Positions 24,076 through 32,192 of a stretch of 64,000 bases of DNA are shown piece by piece (position 1 is the stretch's first letter; each line of letters begins with the position of its first letter). The notes beneath the pieces are model-generated. The model ran no database searches. It was not told the origin of the DNA and saw only the letters and a list, made by a program, of their open reading frames with translations. This DNA is from Amycolatopsis nigrescens CSC17Ta-90 (GTDB lineage: Bacteria > Actinomycetota > Actinomycetes > Mycobacteriales > Pseudonocardiaceae): the NCBI RefSeq assembly GCF_000384315.1, contig NZ_ARVW01000001.1, forward strand, positions 6,803,001-6,867,000, read 5' to 3'. A program made the position numbers and the translations under genes.

Positions 24076-24649
24076 GGTCCACAATGGACTTTCCGGCGGC
24101 GAGCAGCGGCTCACCGTCCCGGGCGGCCCTGCTCAGGATGAAAGCACCCTCCAGCAGGTTGATCATCGCGAAGGCGAGCGTCCTGGCTTGTGCCTCGTCG
24201 GGGATGAACCGGCCGAACCACGCCGTCGCCCCGGCCGCCCACACGGCGAAGACATCGGCGGTTGCCGCCCGGAGCGTCTCGTTGGTGCTCGCCACCTCCA
24301 GCGCGATGGTGGCGATGGGGCAGGCGTCCGCGTAGCCGGTGGCGACCAGGTCGTCGGCGGCTTTCCGGAACGCGAAATCGAGCGCCTCCAGCGGATCCGG
24401 CTTGTCTTCGAGCAGGGTGAGCACCAGGTACCCGTACTCCAGGCCGGCGCTGCGGATGACATCGTCGGCCAGTTGCTCCTTCCCGCCGGGGAAGAAGTGG
24501 TAGATGGAGCCGAACGGCGCCGCCGACTCGGTGGCGATCTGCTTGAGGCCGGTGCCGGTGTATCCCTTCTGGCGGAACAACCGCCCGGCCGCTTCCTGGA
24601 TCCTCGTGCGGGTATCCGGGGTTCCGGCATCGGCTTTTCCGCCGCCCAT
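24047..24649 (-). CDS. TetR/AcrR-family regulator
   Basis: The 200-residue protein has the TetR helix-turn-helix at about residues 12-58 (TRIQEAAGRLFRQKGYTGTG, then ESAAPFGSIYHFFPGGKEQL). A LefG-like C-terminal ligand domain follows, with ACPIATIALEVAST. I chose ATG 24649, which has GAGGAGG 8 nt upstream; the GTG nine bases earlier lies inside that site. It is divergent from an alpha/beta hydrolase gene and an inverted repeat lies between them, so it probably represses the hydrolase. Its 3' end overlaps the MFS gene by 29 bp. Confidence 0.88.
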   Translation of the reverse strand: MGGGKADAGTPDTRTRIQEAAGRLFRQKGYTGTGLKQIATESAAPFGSIYHFFPGGKEQLADDVIRSAGLEYGYLVLTLLEDKPDPLEALDFAFRKAADDLVATGYADACPIATIALEVASTNETLRAATADVFAVWAAGATAWFGRFIPDEAQARTLAFAMINLLEGAFILSRAARDGEPLLAAGKSIVDLTRLAMDRA

Positions 24650-24687
24650 GGGCGCCACCTCCTCGACAGTGCGTTGCCAACCAGGGT

Positions 24688-24703
24688 ATCGTATTAGAAC
24701 GAT
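24688..24703. promoter_or_regulatory. TetR operator candidate ATCGT-N6-ACGAT
   Basis: A perfect 5-bp inverted repeat with a 6-nt A/T-rich spacer (ATTAGA) lies midway in the 75-nt gap between the divergent TetR and hydrolase genes. It would cover the promoters of both. The local low GC content also marks it as promoter DNA. Confidence 0.5.
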
Positions 24704-24724
24704 CTATCAAATGAGGAGGGCGGG

Positions 24725-25597
24725 ATGGCGCGGATCGAACTCTCCGCGGGACCGATCGACTATCTGGACACCGGCGGCCCCGGCCCGGTACTGGTGTTCA
24801 CGACCGGCTTCCCGATGAACGAGTCGCAGTGGCGCAAGGTGCTGCCGCTGCTTCCCGGCTATCGCTGCGTCCTGCCGACCATGCCGCTGGGCGCGCACCG
24901 GCAGCCGATGAAGCCGGACGCAGACCTCTCGCAGCGCGGCCAGGCGTTGCTGCTCGCGGAGTTCCTGGAACGGCTAGGGCTGACCGAGGTCACGCTGATC
25001 ATGAACGACTGGGGCGGGGCGCAGTTCATGATCTCCGAGCGCAGGGCGGACCGGGTCGGCAGGCTGGTCATGGTCGCCTGCGAGGCGTTCGACAACTTCC
25101 CGCCGAAACCCGTCCGCCCGCTCCTGCGGATGGTCGCCCTGCCGGGCGGGACCTGGCTGCTGATGCGGCTGCTGAGCACGAAGTTCTTCCGCCACAACCC
25201 GAGGGCCTACGGGGTGCTGAGCCTGCGCGGGATCCCGGACGAAGTGCTCGACGACTGGTTCGCCCCGGCCACCAACGGCCCGCACCGCCGCGCCATCCGC
25301 CGTGACCTCGCCAAGTTCGCCACATCGTCACCGCCGCGGCAGGTGCTGCTGGAATGGAGCGGCCGGCTCCGGGAGTTCGACCGGCCGGCGCTGGTCGTAT
25401 GGGCCACCGACGACCGGATGCTGCCCCGCGACCACGGCGCGCGGCTGGCCGAACTCCTCCCGCAGGGGCGGCTGGTCGAGATCGACGGTTCGTCCACCTT
25501 GATCCCCGAGGACCAGCCGGAGCGACTCGCCGAGACGCTGACGAAGTTCCTTGCGGAGACTTCTGGGACCCTGGGACCTCCGGCTAGCCGGGTTTGA
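24725..25597 (+). CDS. alpha/beta hydrolase with dehalogenase-like Asp nucleophile and no catalytic His
   Basis: The 290-residue protein has the alpha/beta-hydrolase order. An oxyanion region FTTGFPMNESQW is followed by the nucleophile elbow IMNDWGGAQF, with Asp95 where epoxide hydrolases and haloalkane dehalogenases carry theirs. The acid-bearing loop VWATDDRMLPRDHG and the C-terminal IPEDQPERLAETL complete the order. In the C-terminal motif the catalytic His is normally four residues before Glu-Asp; here the segment reads STLIPEDQP with Thr258 in that place. Either a subfamily with altered chemistry or a non-hydrolytic protein is possible. It starts at ATG 24725 with GAGGAGGG upstream, divergent from a TetR gene. 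Its end overlaps the DUF3140 gene by 14 bp. Confidence 0.78.
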   Translation: MARIELSAGPIDYLDTGGPGPVLVFTTGFPMNESQWRKVLPLLPGYRCVLPTMPLGAHRQPMKPDADLSQRGQALLLAEFLERLGLTEVTLIMNDWGGAQFMISERRADRVGRLVMVACEAFDNFPPKPVRPLLRMVALPGGTWLLMRLLSTKFFRHNPRAYGVLSLRGIPDEVLDDWFAPATNGPHRRAIRRDLAKFATSSPPRQVLLEWSGRLREFDRPALVVWATDDRMLPRDHGARLAELLPQGRLVEIDGSSTLIPEDQPERLAETLTKFLAETSGTLGPPASRV

Positions 25598-25922
25598 GCG
25601 GGTCGTGGCCGATCGACATCAGGCCGTGCCGCCAGCTCGCCTGACCCGCGGTGGGCTCCAGGTCGTCCGGGCGCTCGGCGTGCACCCGGTCCACCACCTT
25701 GCGCATCACCTGCAGGTCCTCGCGGTCGAGATCCCCCTTGCGCTTGCGGAGGATGGCCAGCACCTGCTCGCCGGTCAGCGGCGCGTCCTTGTCCGGCAGC
25801 GGCTCGGTCTCCGGGGTGGCGGCGCTGGTCAGCAACCATTCGGCCAGTTCACGCGAGGTCATGTTCACCACGCGGTGGAATTCCTCCCAGAGCTCCTCCT
25901 GTTCGGGGGGCACGGCGGCCAT
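25584..25922 (-). CDS. DUF3140 family protein
   Basis: The 112-residue protein contains ELWEEFHRVVNMTSRELAEWL near the N-terminus. GEQVLAILRKRKGDLDREDL and DDLEPTAGQASWRHGLMSIGHDP follow, matching the small actinobacterial DUF3140 family. It is soluble and has no known catalytic motif; relatives are often found with stress genes. The ATG at 25922 has GGAGGTGA upstream, with an in-frame GTG inside that site. It is preceded by a 24-residue open frame on the same strand and overlaps the hydrolase gene by 14 bp at its 3' end. Confidence 0.75.
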   Translation of the reverse strand: MAAVPPEQEELWEEFHRVVNMTSRELAEWLLTSAATPETEPLPDKDAPLTGEQVLAILRKRKGDLDREDLQVMRKVVDRVHAERPDDLEPTAGQASWRHGLMSIGHDPLKPG

Positions 25923-25976
25923 GCGGCTCACCTCCCTGTTGTTCCGCCTGCTTTCCAGGTCCTCACCACCGGCCGG

Positions 25977-26051
25977 TCAGCCCTCTTCCCCGGACAGCCT
26001 GCCTGCCAGCAGTTTCTTGCCCTTGGTCGCGGTTTCGGGTGCGATGCTCAT
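25977..26051 (-). CDS. candidate 24-residue small protein upstream of DUF3140
   Basis: A very short frame begins at ATG 26051 and reads MSIAPETATKGKKLLAGRLS followed by four more residues. It is preceded by a strong AAAGGAG site 6 nt upstream, better than that of many full-length genes here. It ends 54 nt before the DUF3140 start on the same strand. The basic, Lys-rich sequence has no family I recognise. It could be a real small protein or a leader peptide. Confidence 0.4.
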   Translation of the reverse strand: MSIAPETATKGKKLLAGRLSGEEG

Positions 26052-26135
26052 CGAATCTCCTTTCCTTCCACCCCTGGGTGTTTCCCGTACCGGGCAGCCC
26101 GAAACGCGCCAGCGAAGGCCGCGGGTACGCCGGTC

Positions 26136-26185
26136 TTGACCTGATGCGCACCCTCCGCCAAAGTTGAGTCGTGGGATATCAACTT
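26136..26185 (+). promoter_or_regulatory. promoter and inverted repeat at the start of the DUF885 gene
   Basis: TTGACC (26136-26141) and CAAAGT (26159-26164) are 17 nt apart and would start transcription at about 26171, the GTG start codon, implying a leaderless mRNA. AAGTTGA (26161-26167) and TCAACTT (26179-26185) form a perfect 7-bp inverted repeat with an 11-nt spacer covering the -10 and start site, a plausible operator. Confidence 0.45.
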
Positions 26186-27382
26186 CAAGAGGAGTGGTTG
26201 CGGGCCTACGCCATCCTGGCTCTCCGCATCGACCGGCAGCTCAGTGCTTCCGGCGGGGGACCCGTGCTCATGTACAGCGGGCCCGGCCGATGGAGTTCGC
26301 AGGTGCGGGCCGAGCAGCCACCGCCGCCGGGCCTGCTGGCCGAGGACTGCGAGCACCTGCTGCACGACCTCCCCTTCGACGGGTCGCGGGCGAGGTACCT
26401 GGCCGCTCAGCTTCGCTCGATGCGCGTCTTCGCACGCCGGCTGGCCGGAGAAGACCTGCCACTGGGGGAACTCGCCCGGCAATGCCTGGGGGTGGCGGCG
26501 GACTGGCAGCCGGAATCACTGTTCGAGGCCGCGCACGCCGAACTCGACGCCGCCCTGCCCGCCGCCACCGGTTCACTGGCGCAGCGTCTGCACGCCTGGC
26601 AGGGCGTGCACACGCTCCGGTCGGAGGCACACCGGCTGCCGGAACTGGCAGGCTGGGCGGTGACCGAAACACGCGCCAGGACAAACGCGATCGTGCCGCT
26701 GCCACCGGACACGGCGGTGGAGTGCCGGCTGTCCGCCGGGCCGCACCGAGGGCAGTACCTGGGTGAACGGCGATCGGTGATACACCTGAACAACAGTGCC
26801 CCGTTCAATCTAGCCGACCTGTTGTACGTGGTCGCTCATGAAGGATTTCCCGGGCATATCGCCGAATCCATGCTGAAGGACATCGAGCTGGTCGGTGCGC
26901 GCGGCCTGCTGGAGCATCAGGTCCGGTTCATGATCTCGCCCTCCTTCGTGGTCAGTGAAGGACTCGGGCTGCACGCGCAGGACATCATCTTTCCCGGAGA
27001 CGAGGCGCAGGCGTGGCTGACCGATGCGGTGCTGGCGCCCCAGCGCATTCCGCCGGACGGCAGCGATTTCGCCGCGATCCAGCACGCCAGGAACGTCCTT
27101 TGGGGAGTCTGGGGCAATGCCGCGTTCCTGGCCGCCGACGGGCGGTCCGACGTGGAGATCGGGAACTACCTGGCGCGGTGGGCCTTGCTCACCGAGGCGG
27201 AGACCAAGTGGGCCCTCGATGCCGTGCGAGCGCCCGGAATGAGCACCTACGTCCTGGGCTACTACCACGGGTGGCGGATCCTGCGGTCCTGGCTCGACCA
27301 TCCCGAGCGGTCCGCCAGGGTGCGCCGCCTGCTCACCGAGCCGCTGCTGCCCGCCGATCTGGAACCCGGCTCGGCGACCTGA
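26171..27382 (+). CDS. DUF885-like putative zinc peptidase
   Basis: The 403-residue protein contains HEGFPGHIAESML near residue 222, close to the HEGYPGH signature of the DUF885 family, whose members are thought to be zinc metallopeptidases. The region includes VSEGLGLHAQDIIFPGDE, the second acidic part of the site. No signal peptide is visible, so it is probably cytoplasmic. The start is uncertain: GTG 26171 lacks a Shine-Dalgarno site but fits a leaderless start, while TTG 26198 has GAGGAG too close. The substrate is unknown. A 12-bp repeat (GTTGAGTCGTGG) occurs at 26163 and again at 27404 on either side of the gene. Confidence 0.7.
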   Translation: MGYQLQEEWLRAYAILALRIDRQLSASGGGPVLMYSGPGRWSSQVRAEQPPPPGLLAEDCEHLLHDLPFDGSRARYLAAQLRSMRVFARRLAGEDLPLGELARQCLGVAADWQPESLFEAAHAELDAALPAATGSLAQRLHAWQGVHTLRSEAHRLPELAGWAVTETRARTNAIVPLPPDTAVECRLSAGPHRGQYLGERRSVIHLNNSAPFNLADLLYVVAHEGFPGHIAESMLKDIELVGARGLLEHQVRFMISPSFVVSEGLGLHAQDIIFPGDEAQAWLTDAVLAPQRIPPDGSDFAAIQHARNVLWGVWGNAAFLAADGRSDVEIGNYLARWALLTEAETKWALDAVRAPGMSTYVLGYYHGWRILRSWLDHPERSARVRRLLTEPLLPADLEPGSAT

Positions 27383-27463
27383 AGAATTCGGAGAGGTTCC
27401 GAGGTTGAGTCGTGGAGTGCCGAGGAAACGCGGTCAGGGTCCGGCGCCCGCCGAGTGGTCTTC

Positions 27464-28108
27464 CTAGCCGAGCCCGGCGTCACGGGCGAGCAGCCCGGCG
27501 CTGGACCGGTTGGCGCAGCCCAACTTGGCCAGTATCCGGGAGACGTGTCCCTTGACGGTGGCCTCGGACAGGTACAGCCGCCGGGCGATTTCGGCGTTGG
27601 ACATGCCGTGCCCCAGCCAGCCGAGAACCTCCTTCTCCCGCGTGGTCAGTGCCGAGGTCAGCGCGGCCGCCCGGTCCCGGCCCTGCTGGCGGCCGTCCGC
27701 GGAGACCAGCAGGTGCCGGGTCGCGGCGGGGGAGAGCACGGTGTGGCCGTCCGCGGCGACCCGGACCAGTCCGATCAGGTCGGCCGGCGGCGTGGACTTC
27801 AGCAGGAATCCGGCCGCGCCGGCCCGCAGGGCGTGCAGCACGTGGTGGTCGGTGTCGAAGGTGGTCAGCGCGACGATCACCGGCGGCCGGGCGAGGGCGC
27901 TGATGTGGCCGATCGCGGTGATTCCGTCGACGCCGGGCATCCGGAGGTCCATCAGCACGACGTCGGGCTGGTGCCTGGTGACGGCCTCGAAGGCCTCCGC
28001 GCCGTCGTACGCCTCGGCGCAGACCTCCAGGTCGTCCGCCGTGGCGAGGATGGCCCGCAGGTGCGCGCAGACGAGCGGGTCGTCGTCGACGAGGAGGACC
28101 CGGATCAT
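27464..28108 (-). CDS. NarL/FixJ-family response regulator
   Basis: The 214-residue protein has a receiver domain (IRVLLVDDDPLVCAHLRAIL, phospho-acceptor Asp in DVVLMDLRMPG at about residue 54, and a conserved Lys in FLLKSTPP). A LuxR-type helix-turn-helix follows (LTTREKEVLGWLGHGMSNAE). It forms a two-component pair with the kinase gene whose stop overlaps its ATG (ATGA at 28105-28108). It is closely similar to the regulator at 53017, including the VCAHLR and FLLKSTPP segments. Targets are unknown. No terminator is obvious in the 81-nt convergent gap to the DUF885 gene. Confidence 0.92.
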   Translation of the reverse strand: MIRVLLVDDDPLVCAHLRAILATADDLEVCAEAYDGAEAFEAVTRHQPDVVLMDLRMPGVDGITAIGHISALARPPVIVALTTFDTDHHVLHALRAGAAGFLLKSTPPADLIGLVRVAADGHTVLSPAATRHLLVSADGRQQGRDRAAALTSALTTREKEVLGWLGHGMSNAEIARRLYLSEATVKGHVSRILAKLGCANRSSAGLLARDAGLG

Positions 28109-29274
28109 GCGCTCTCGCTGCCCGCCCGGACGAAGGCGGGCAGGGCCGCGTCCACCCGGAACCCGCCGTCGGCGCACGGCTCGGCCTCCAGCGTGCCGTT
28201 GACCAGCTCGATCCGCCGCCTCAGGCCGAGCAGCCCGGTCCCGCCGCCGGCGGAGGCCAGTGCCGCATCGCCCGCTCCGGCCGGTGCGGTGTTGCGGATG
28301 CTCACCCGCACCCCGTCCGGTGCCTGTCGCACGCCGAGCCGGACACGCGATCCGGGGGCGTGCTTGCAGACGTTGGTCAGCGCCTCCTGGACCACCCGGT
28401 ACGCGGTCCGGCCGACCGCGGGGGAGACCAGGCACGGCTCGCCGTCGGTGACGATCTCGACGGCGATCCCGACCGACCGCGCGGCCGCGACCGGCGCGGC
28501 CAGATCGGGCAGGGGTTCGAGCGGGCCGGTGTCCGCCGCGTCCGACCGCCCGGACGCGCTGAGCAGCCCGACCAGCTCGCGCAGTTCGTCCAAGGCATGG
28601 CAACCGGTCGCCCGCAGCTCCTCGGCCGCGCGCCGGGTCGGCTCGTCCGCGCCGGTCAGGTGCAGGGCACCGGCCTGCAACACCATCACGCTCACCCGGT
28701 GGCTGACCACGTCGTGTATTTCGGCGGCCAAGCGCAGCCGCTCCTGACGGCGGGCCCGTTCCTCGCACAGCTGCTGTTCGCGTTCCGCGCGTTCGGTCCG
28801 TGCCGCGACGTACAGGCCGAGTGCGGCCGGCCCGCCGACCAGTGCCACGATCGGACCGGCGGTGGCGCCGAGGTGCGTCAGCAGCGGCGTGCCCACGCAG
28901 GCGGTGGCGGCCACGACGACCAGCGGTGGCCAGGCCAGTCGGTGACCGCGGGCGAAAGCGGCCACGCTGTACGCGGCGAAAGGCGCGGCCGAGGGCAGCA
29001 GAATGCTCTCCGGCTCCGGCCGGACTCCCGGTACGGCACCCGGCCACACCCACACGGCCACGGCTAATGCGGCGGCGAGCAGCGCGACGAACCAGGCGAC
29101 CGCGACCGGGGCCCGGCGGCGAAACCACAGGGCGGCCGCGCCGGTCAGCAGCAGGCCGAGCACGAGGACGTCGTACGGTTCGGGCATGGCCGGGAGCTGG
29201 GTCACGGTGTTGATCACCGCGATCGTGCCGGCGAAGACCACCACCACGACGTCGGCGATTCGTTCGCGGCCCAT
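28105..29274 (-). CDS. NarL-type sensor histidine kinase
   Basis: The 389-residue protein has four to six N-terminal membrane helices (about residues 7-140) and little extracytoplasmic sequence. A HisKA_3 dimerisation domain follows with the phospho-accepting His in AAEIHDVVSHRVSVM. The HATPase domain has EALTNVCKHAPG and GGTGLLGLRRRIEL. The compact design suggests sensing within the membrane, as in LiaS/DesK-type kinases. I chose ATG 29274, although no clear ribosome-binding site precedes it. It is coupled by overlap to its response regulator, and its paralogous system lies at 51006-53679. Confidence 0.9.
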   Translation of the reverse strand: MGRERIADVVVVVFAGTIAVINTVTQLPAMPEPYDVLVLGLLLTGAAALWFRRRAPVAVAWFVALLAAALAVAVWVWPGAVPGVRPEPESILLPSAAPFAAYSVAAFARGHRLAWPPLVVVAATACVGTPLLTHLGATAGPIVALVGGPAALGLYVAARTERAEREQQLCEERARRQERLRLAAEIHDVVSHRVSVMVLQAGALHLTGADEPTRRAAEELRATGCHALDELRELVGLLSASGRSDAADTGPLEPLPDLAAPVAAARSVGIAVEIVTDGEPCLVSPAVGRTAYRVVQEALTNVCKHAPGSRVRLGVRQAPDGVRVSIRNTAPAGAGDAALASAGGGTGLLGLRRRIELVNGTLEAEPCADGGFRVDAALPAFVRAGSESA

Positions 29275-29429
29275 GGCGAAAAGGTACCCACGGCCGGACC
29301 GCCAGTACTCCGGCGCGGGCGAAACCGCTACCAAAGTCTGGGGTCGCGGTCCGTTTGCCGGTACCGGCGGCGGAAAACCGGAACTTCGCGTGCTTTCACC
29401 GGTGCCCGGCGGCGGGCTGGAATGGTCGC

Positions 29430-30335
29430 ATGGTCAACAGACGGACAGTACTTCTCGGTGCCGCGGCTGGAATGACGGTGCTCGGCGCGTGCGGCGGCGG
29501 AAGACCTGGGGCGGCCGAACGCTCCCCGGTGCGGACCGGGTATCTGCCGGTGCCGGGGGCGCGGCTGTACTACGAGCTGCGGGGCAAGGGGCGGCCGCTG
29601 CTGATGATCCACGGCGGCAGGGTGGACGCCGGTTCGTTCGCCGCAATCGCGCCGGAGCTCGCCGGGCAGTACACGGTGATCACCTACGACCGGCGCGGGA
29701 ACTCGCGGAGCCGGCTCGATGGGCCGGCCACCGACCTGCGGCTGGAGCAGCAGGCCGACGACGCCGTCCGGCTGCTCGACGAGCTGGCCGAAGGACCGGC
29801 GCACGTGTTCGGCAGCAGCGGCGGCGCGATCGTCGCGCTCGAACTGGCCGCCCGCCACCCCGACCGCCTCGCCACGGTGGTCTGCCACGAGCCGCCGGTG
29901 CCGGAGATCCTGCCGGACGCCGGGGCGGAACTCGCGAAATACGATGCGGTGTACCGGACTTATCGCACCAGCGGCGTCATGCAGGCGTACCGGCAGTTCG
30001 CCGAGATCGATCCCGGCAAGCCGGACCCGGCGGGCGACGGCGACTACCCGGCCGATCCGGAGTTCGGCGACCGGATCGAGGGCAACGCGGAGTTCCTGCT
30101 GGCGCACGAGATGCTCCCGTTCGTCCGGTACCGGCCGGACCTGCCCGCAGTGCGCGCGAAGCTGCCCGGACTGGTGCTCGGCGTCGGCCACTACCAGGCC
30201 GAGGTGGCGACCCGGATCGTCCGCACGCTCGCCGACCGGCTCGGCACCGCGGCCTGGGAGTTCCCCGGTGACCACACCGGCTACATGTGGCGACCGCGGG
30301 AGTTCGCCGGAAAACTCCGGGAGGCGCTGTCGTGA
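29430..30335 (+). CDS. alpha/beta hydrolase lipoprotein (Tat/lipobox signal)
   Basis: The 301-residue protein starts MVNRRTVLLGAAAGMTVLGAC, combining a twin-arginine motif with a lipobox that ends in LGAC, so Cys21 is probably lipidated and the enzyme anchored outside the membrane. The hydrolase domain has LLMIHGGRVDAGSF at the oxyanion hole and HVFGSSGGAIVALELAARHP with the nucleophile Ser. A C-terminal FPGDHTGYMW supplies the His. The substrate is unknown. It is divergent from the NarL kinase gene and ends 18 nt from the convergent TetR gene. Confidence 0.85.
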   Translation: MVNRRTVLLGAAAGMTVLGACGGGRPGAAERSPVRTGYLPVPGARLYYELRGKGRPLLMIHGGRVDAGSFAAIAPELAGQYTVITYDRRGNSRSRLDGPATDLRLEQQADDAVRLLDELAEGPAHVFGSSGGAIVALELAARHPDRLATVVCHEPPVPEILPDAGAELAKYDAVYRTYRTSGVMQAYRQFAEIDPGKPDPAGDGDYPADPEFGDRIEGNAEFLLAHEMLPFVRYRPDLPAVRAKLPGLVLGVGHYQAEVATRIVRTLADRLGTAAWEFPGDHTGYMWRPREFAGKLREALS

Positions 30336-30353
30336 ACCCGTTGTCGTCCGGCG

Positions 30354-31073
30354 CTACTCCGACCCGGCCGTGGCGGGCTCTCCGATGGCGATCGGCTGGT
30401 CCGGGTCGACGACGATGCCCGCCGAACGGAAGATGTGGTCCAGCGTTCCCCAGACCCACGCCGAGAGGTAGTCGACGAGGTCCTCTTCACTCAGCGACTT
30501 CGGCTCGTCCAGCCAGCGGTCGGTGGCCGACTCCAGGAACCCCACCAGGCCGAACGCGAGCGGGTCCGCGATCCGGATGGGCAGTTCGAAGGCGCTCAGG
30601 TAGGCGCCGAGCAGGGCGCTGAGCTGGGTGCCGAGGGTGGTCTTGATGTCGGCGACCACGTTGCGGACGTCCCCGCGCCCGCCGGGCCCGGTGATCGCGC
30701 GCTGGGTGACGTACCGGTACAGGTTGGCGTGCTCGGCGATCCACCGCACCAGCGCGCGGACGGCCTGGTCGATCATCCGCGCCGGCGGTCCGCCCGGCGT
30801 GCTCAGCAGCGGTGCCATCTCCGCGACGATCAGCTCGGCCGCGCGCAGCGCGACCGCCTGGTGGAGATCGTCGGCGCCCTGGAAGTGCCGGTACAGCTGG
30901 GGACGCGCGACGCCGGCCTTGGCCGCGACCTGCTCGGTCGACACCGCCGGCCCGTGCACGGCGATCGCGGCGATCGCCGCCTCCACGAACTGGGCCCGCC
31001 GTTTGGCGCGCTGACCGGTCCACCGCTGGGCGCGGCGGTCCGGGAGTTTGGTGGTCGGCGTCGGCTCGGGCAC
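30354..31073 (-). CDS. TetR-family regulator
   Basis: The 239-residue protein has a TetR helix-turn-helix at about residues 18-62 (QFVEAAIAAIAVHGPAVSTE, then AGVARPQLYRHFQGADDLHQ). A large C-terminal ligand domain follows. GTG 31073, with GGAG upstream, is preferred; the open frame upstream to 31154 has no TetR-like residues. It is divergent from the AurF/ferredoxin-reductase operon, and two adjacent palindromes lie in the gap, so it is the likely repressor of that operon. Confidence 0.85.
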   Translation of the reverse strand: MPEPTPTTKLPDRRAQRWTGQRAKRRAQFVEAAIAAIAVHGPAVSTEQVAAKAGVARPQLYRHFQGADDLHQAVALRAAELIVAEMAPLLSTPGGPPARMIDQAVRALVRWIAEHANLYRYVTQRAITGPGGRGDVRNVVADIKTTLGTQLSALLGAYLSAFELPIRIADPLAFGLVGFLESATDRWLDEPKSLSEEDLVDYLSAWVWGTLDHIFRSAGIVVDPDQPIAIGEPATAGSE

Positions 31074-31169
31074 GTGCTCCAGCCTACGACCCGCCACCGG
31101 CCCCGCTGCGCACCTCCGGTAACCGCCGAGCACCCCTTGTGTTCGAGAGCACAACCGGCCGAACTATGT

Positions 31170-31203
31170 GCTACATTCGTGTAGCTGTTACTTCGAGTAA
31201 CAG
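31170..31203. promoter_or_regulatory. two adjacent palindromes in the TetR-AurF gap
   Basis: GCTACA-TTCG-TGTAGC (31170-31185) abuts CTGTTAC-TTCGA-GTAACAG (31185-31203). Both are perfect inverted repeats, sharing the base at 31185, and end 30 nt before the AurF start codon. They are candidate operators for the divergent TetR regulator. The second contains the GTTACT/AGTAAC half-sites found again at 35190-35208. Confidence 0.65.
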
Positions 31204-31233
31204 GTGACCGAGTCGCATTGGAGGGATCAGGTC

Positions 31234-32145
31234 ATGACCAGTTCCGCGGCGGACTTCCGCCAGAACACGAGCCAGGACGACGACGTTTCGCGGCGCCTGC
31301 TGGAGTCGGCCGCGATGCTGTCCTACGACCCCGCGAAAGAGATCGACTGGGACGAGCCGCTGCAGGCGGACCTCTACGGGCTCAATCCCGAGTGGAGCAC
31401 CCTGTACGGGACGTCGCTCTGGGACGAGATGACTGAGCGGCAGCGGATCACCCTCACCCGGCACGAGGTCTGCTCGATCATGAGCACCGGCATCTGGTTC
31501 GAGATGATCCTGCAGCAGATGATCCTCCGGGACCAGTACGTGCAGAACCCCGCGAACTCGGAGTTCCAGTTCGCGCTGACCGAGATCGCCGACGAGTGCC
31601 GGCACTCGATCATGTTCGCCCGCGTCTGCGAGAAGCTGGGCGTCCCGGCGTACTTTCCTAAGCGGAGCACGATCGAGCTCGCCCGCCTCTTCAAGAGCGT
31701 GGCGTCCGCGGAAGTGGCCTACGGCGGCACGCTGGTGGCCGAAGAGGTGCTGGACGTGATGCAGCGCGACTGGATGCGCGGCGAGAACGTGCTGCCGATC
31801 GTGCGGACCAGCAGCAAGATCCACGTCCTCGAGGAGTCGCGGCACATGAAGTTCGCCCGGCAGGAGATCCGCGAGCGGATGGACGGGATCAGCGCCACCC
31901 GCCGTCAGGTGAGCGGTGTTTCGGTCGCCGCCGGCGCGTACTTCATCGTCAAGAGCATGGTGAACGAAGGGGTCTACGCCGCGGCCGGGCTGGACACCGA
32001 GCGTGCGCTGGCCGAGGTGCGCGGCAACGAGCACCGCAAGGCGATGATGCGGTCGAGCTGCGCGCACCTGATGGATTTCCTTTCCCAGGCCGGGCTGCTG
32101 ACCAAGCCGGCGGTGTCCATCTACAAGAGCGTCAACATGCTCTGA
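31234..32145 (+). CDS. AurF-family diiron N-oxygenase
   Basis: The 303-residue protein belongs to the p-aminobenzoate N-oxygenase family (PF11583), whose founding member AurF oxidises an aryl amine to a nitro group with a carboxylate-bridged diiron centre. Metal-ligand motifs are present: TRHEVCSIM near residue 75, ADECRHSIMFA near 118, and LEESRHMKFARQE near 200. The ATG at 31234 follows GGAGGG. The next gene, 48 nt downstream, encodes a ferredoxin fused to a ferredoxin-NADP reductase, giving a dedicated electron source. No biosynthetic genes lie alongside, so the substrate is open; a detoxification or tailoring role is possible. Confidence 0.85.
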   Translation: MTSSAADFRQNTSQDDDVSRRLLESAAMLSYDPAKEIDWDEPLQADLYGLNPEWSTLYGTSLWDEMTERQRITLTRHEVCSIMSTGIWFEMILQQMILRDQYVQNPANSEFQFALTEIADECRHSIMFARVCEKLGVPAYFPKRSTIELARLFKSVASAEVAYGGTLVAEEVLDVMQRDWMRGENVLPIVRTSSKIHVLEESRHMKFARQEIRERMDGISATRRQVSGVSVAAGAYFIVKSMVNEGVYAAAGLDTERALAEVRGNEHRKAMMRSSCAHLMDFLSQAGLLTKPAVSIYKSVNML

Positions 32146-32192
32146 GAGCTGCCGGAACGGACAGCCGAGCGACAGAGGAACGACCACCAGCC

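Noticed and set aside
26163-27415. 12-bp flanking repeat as a target-site duplication of a mobile element
   Set aside because: There are no terminal inverted repeats or transposase, and the gene has normal codon use; kept only as an observation.
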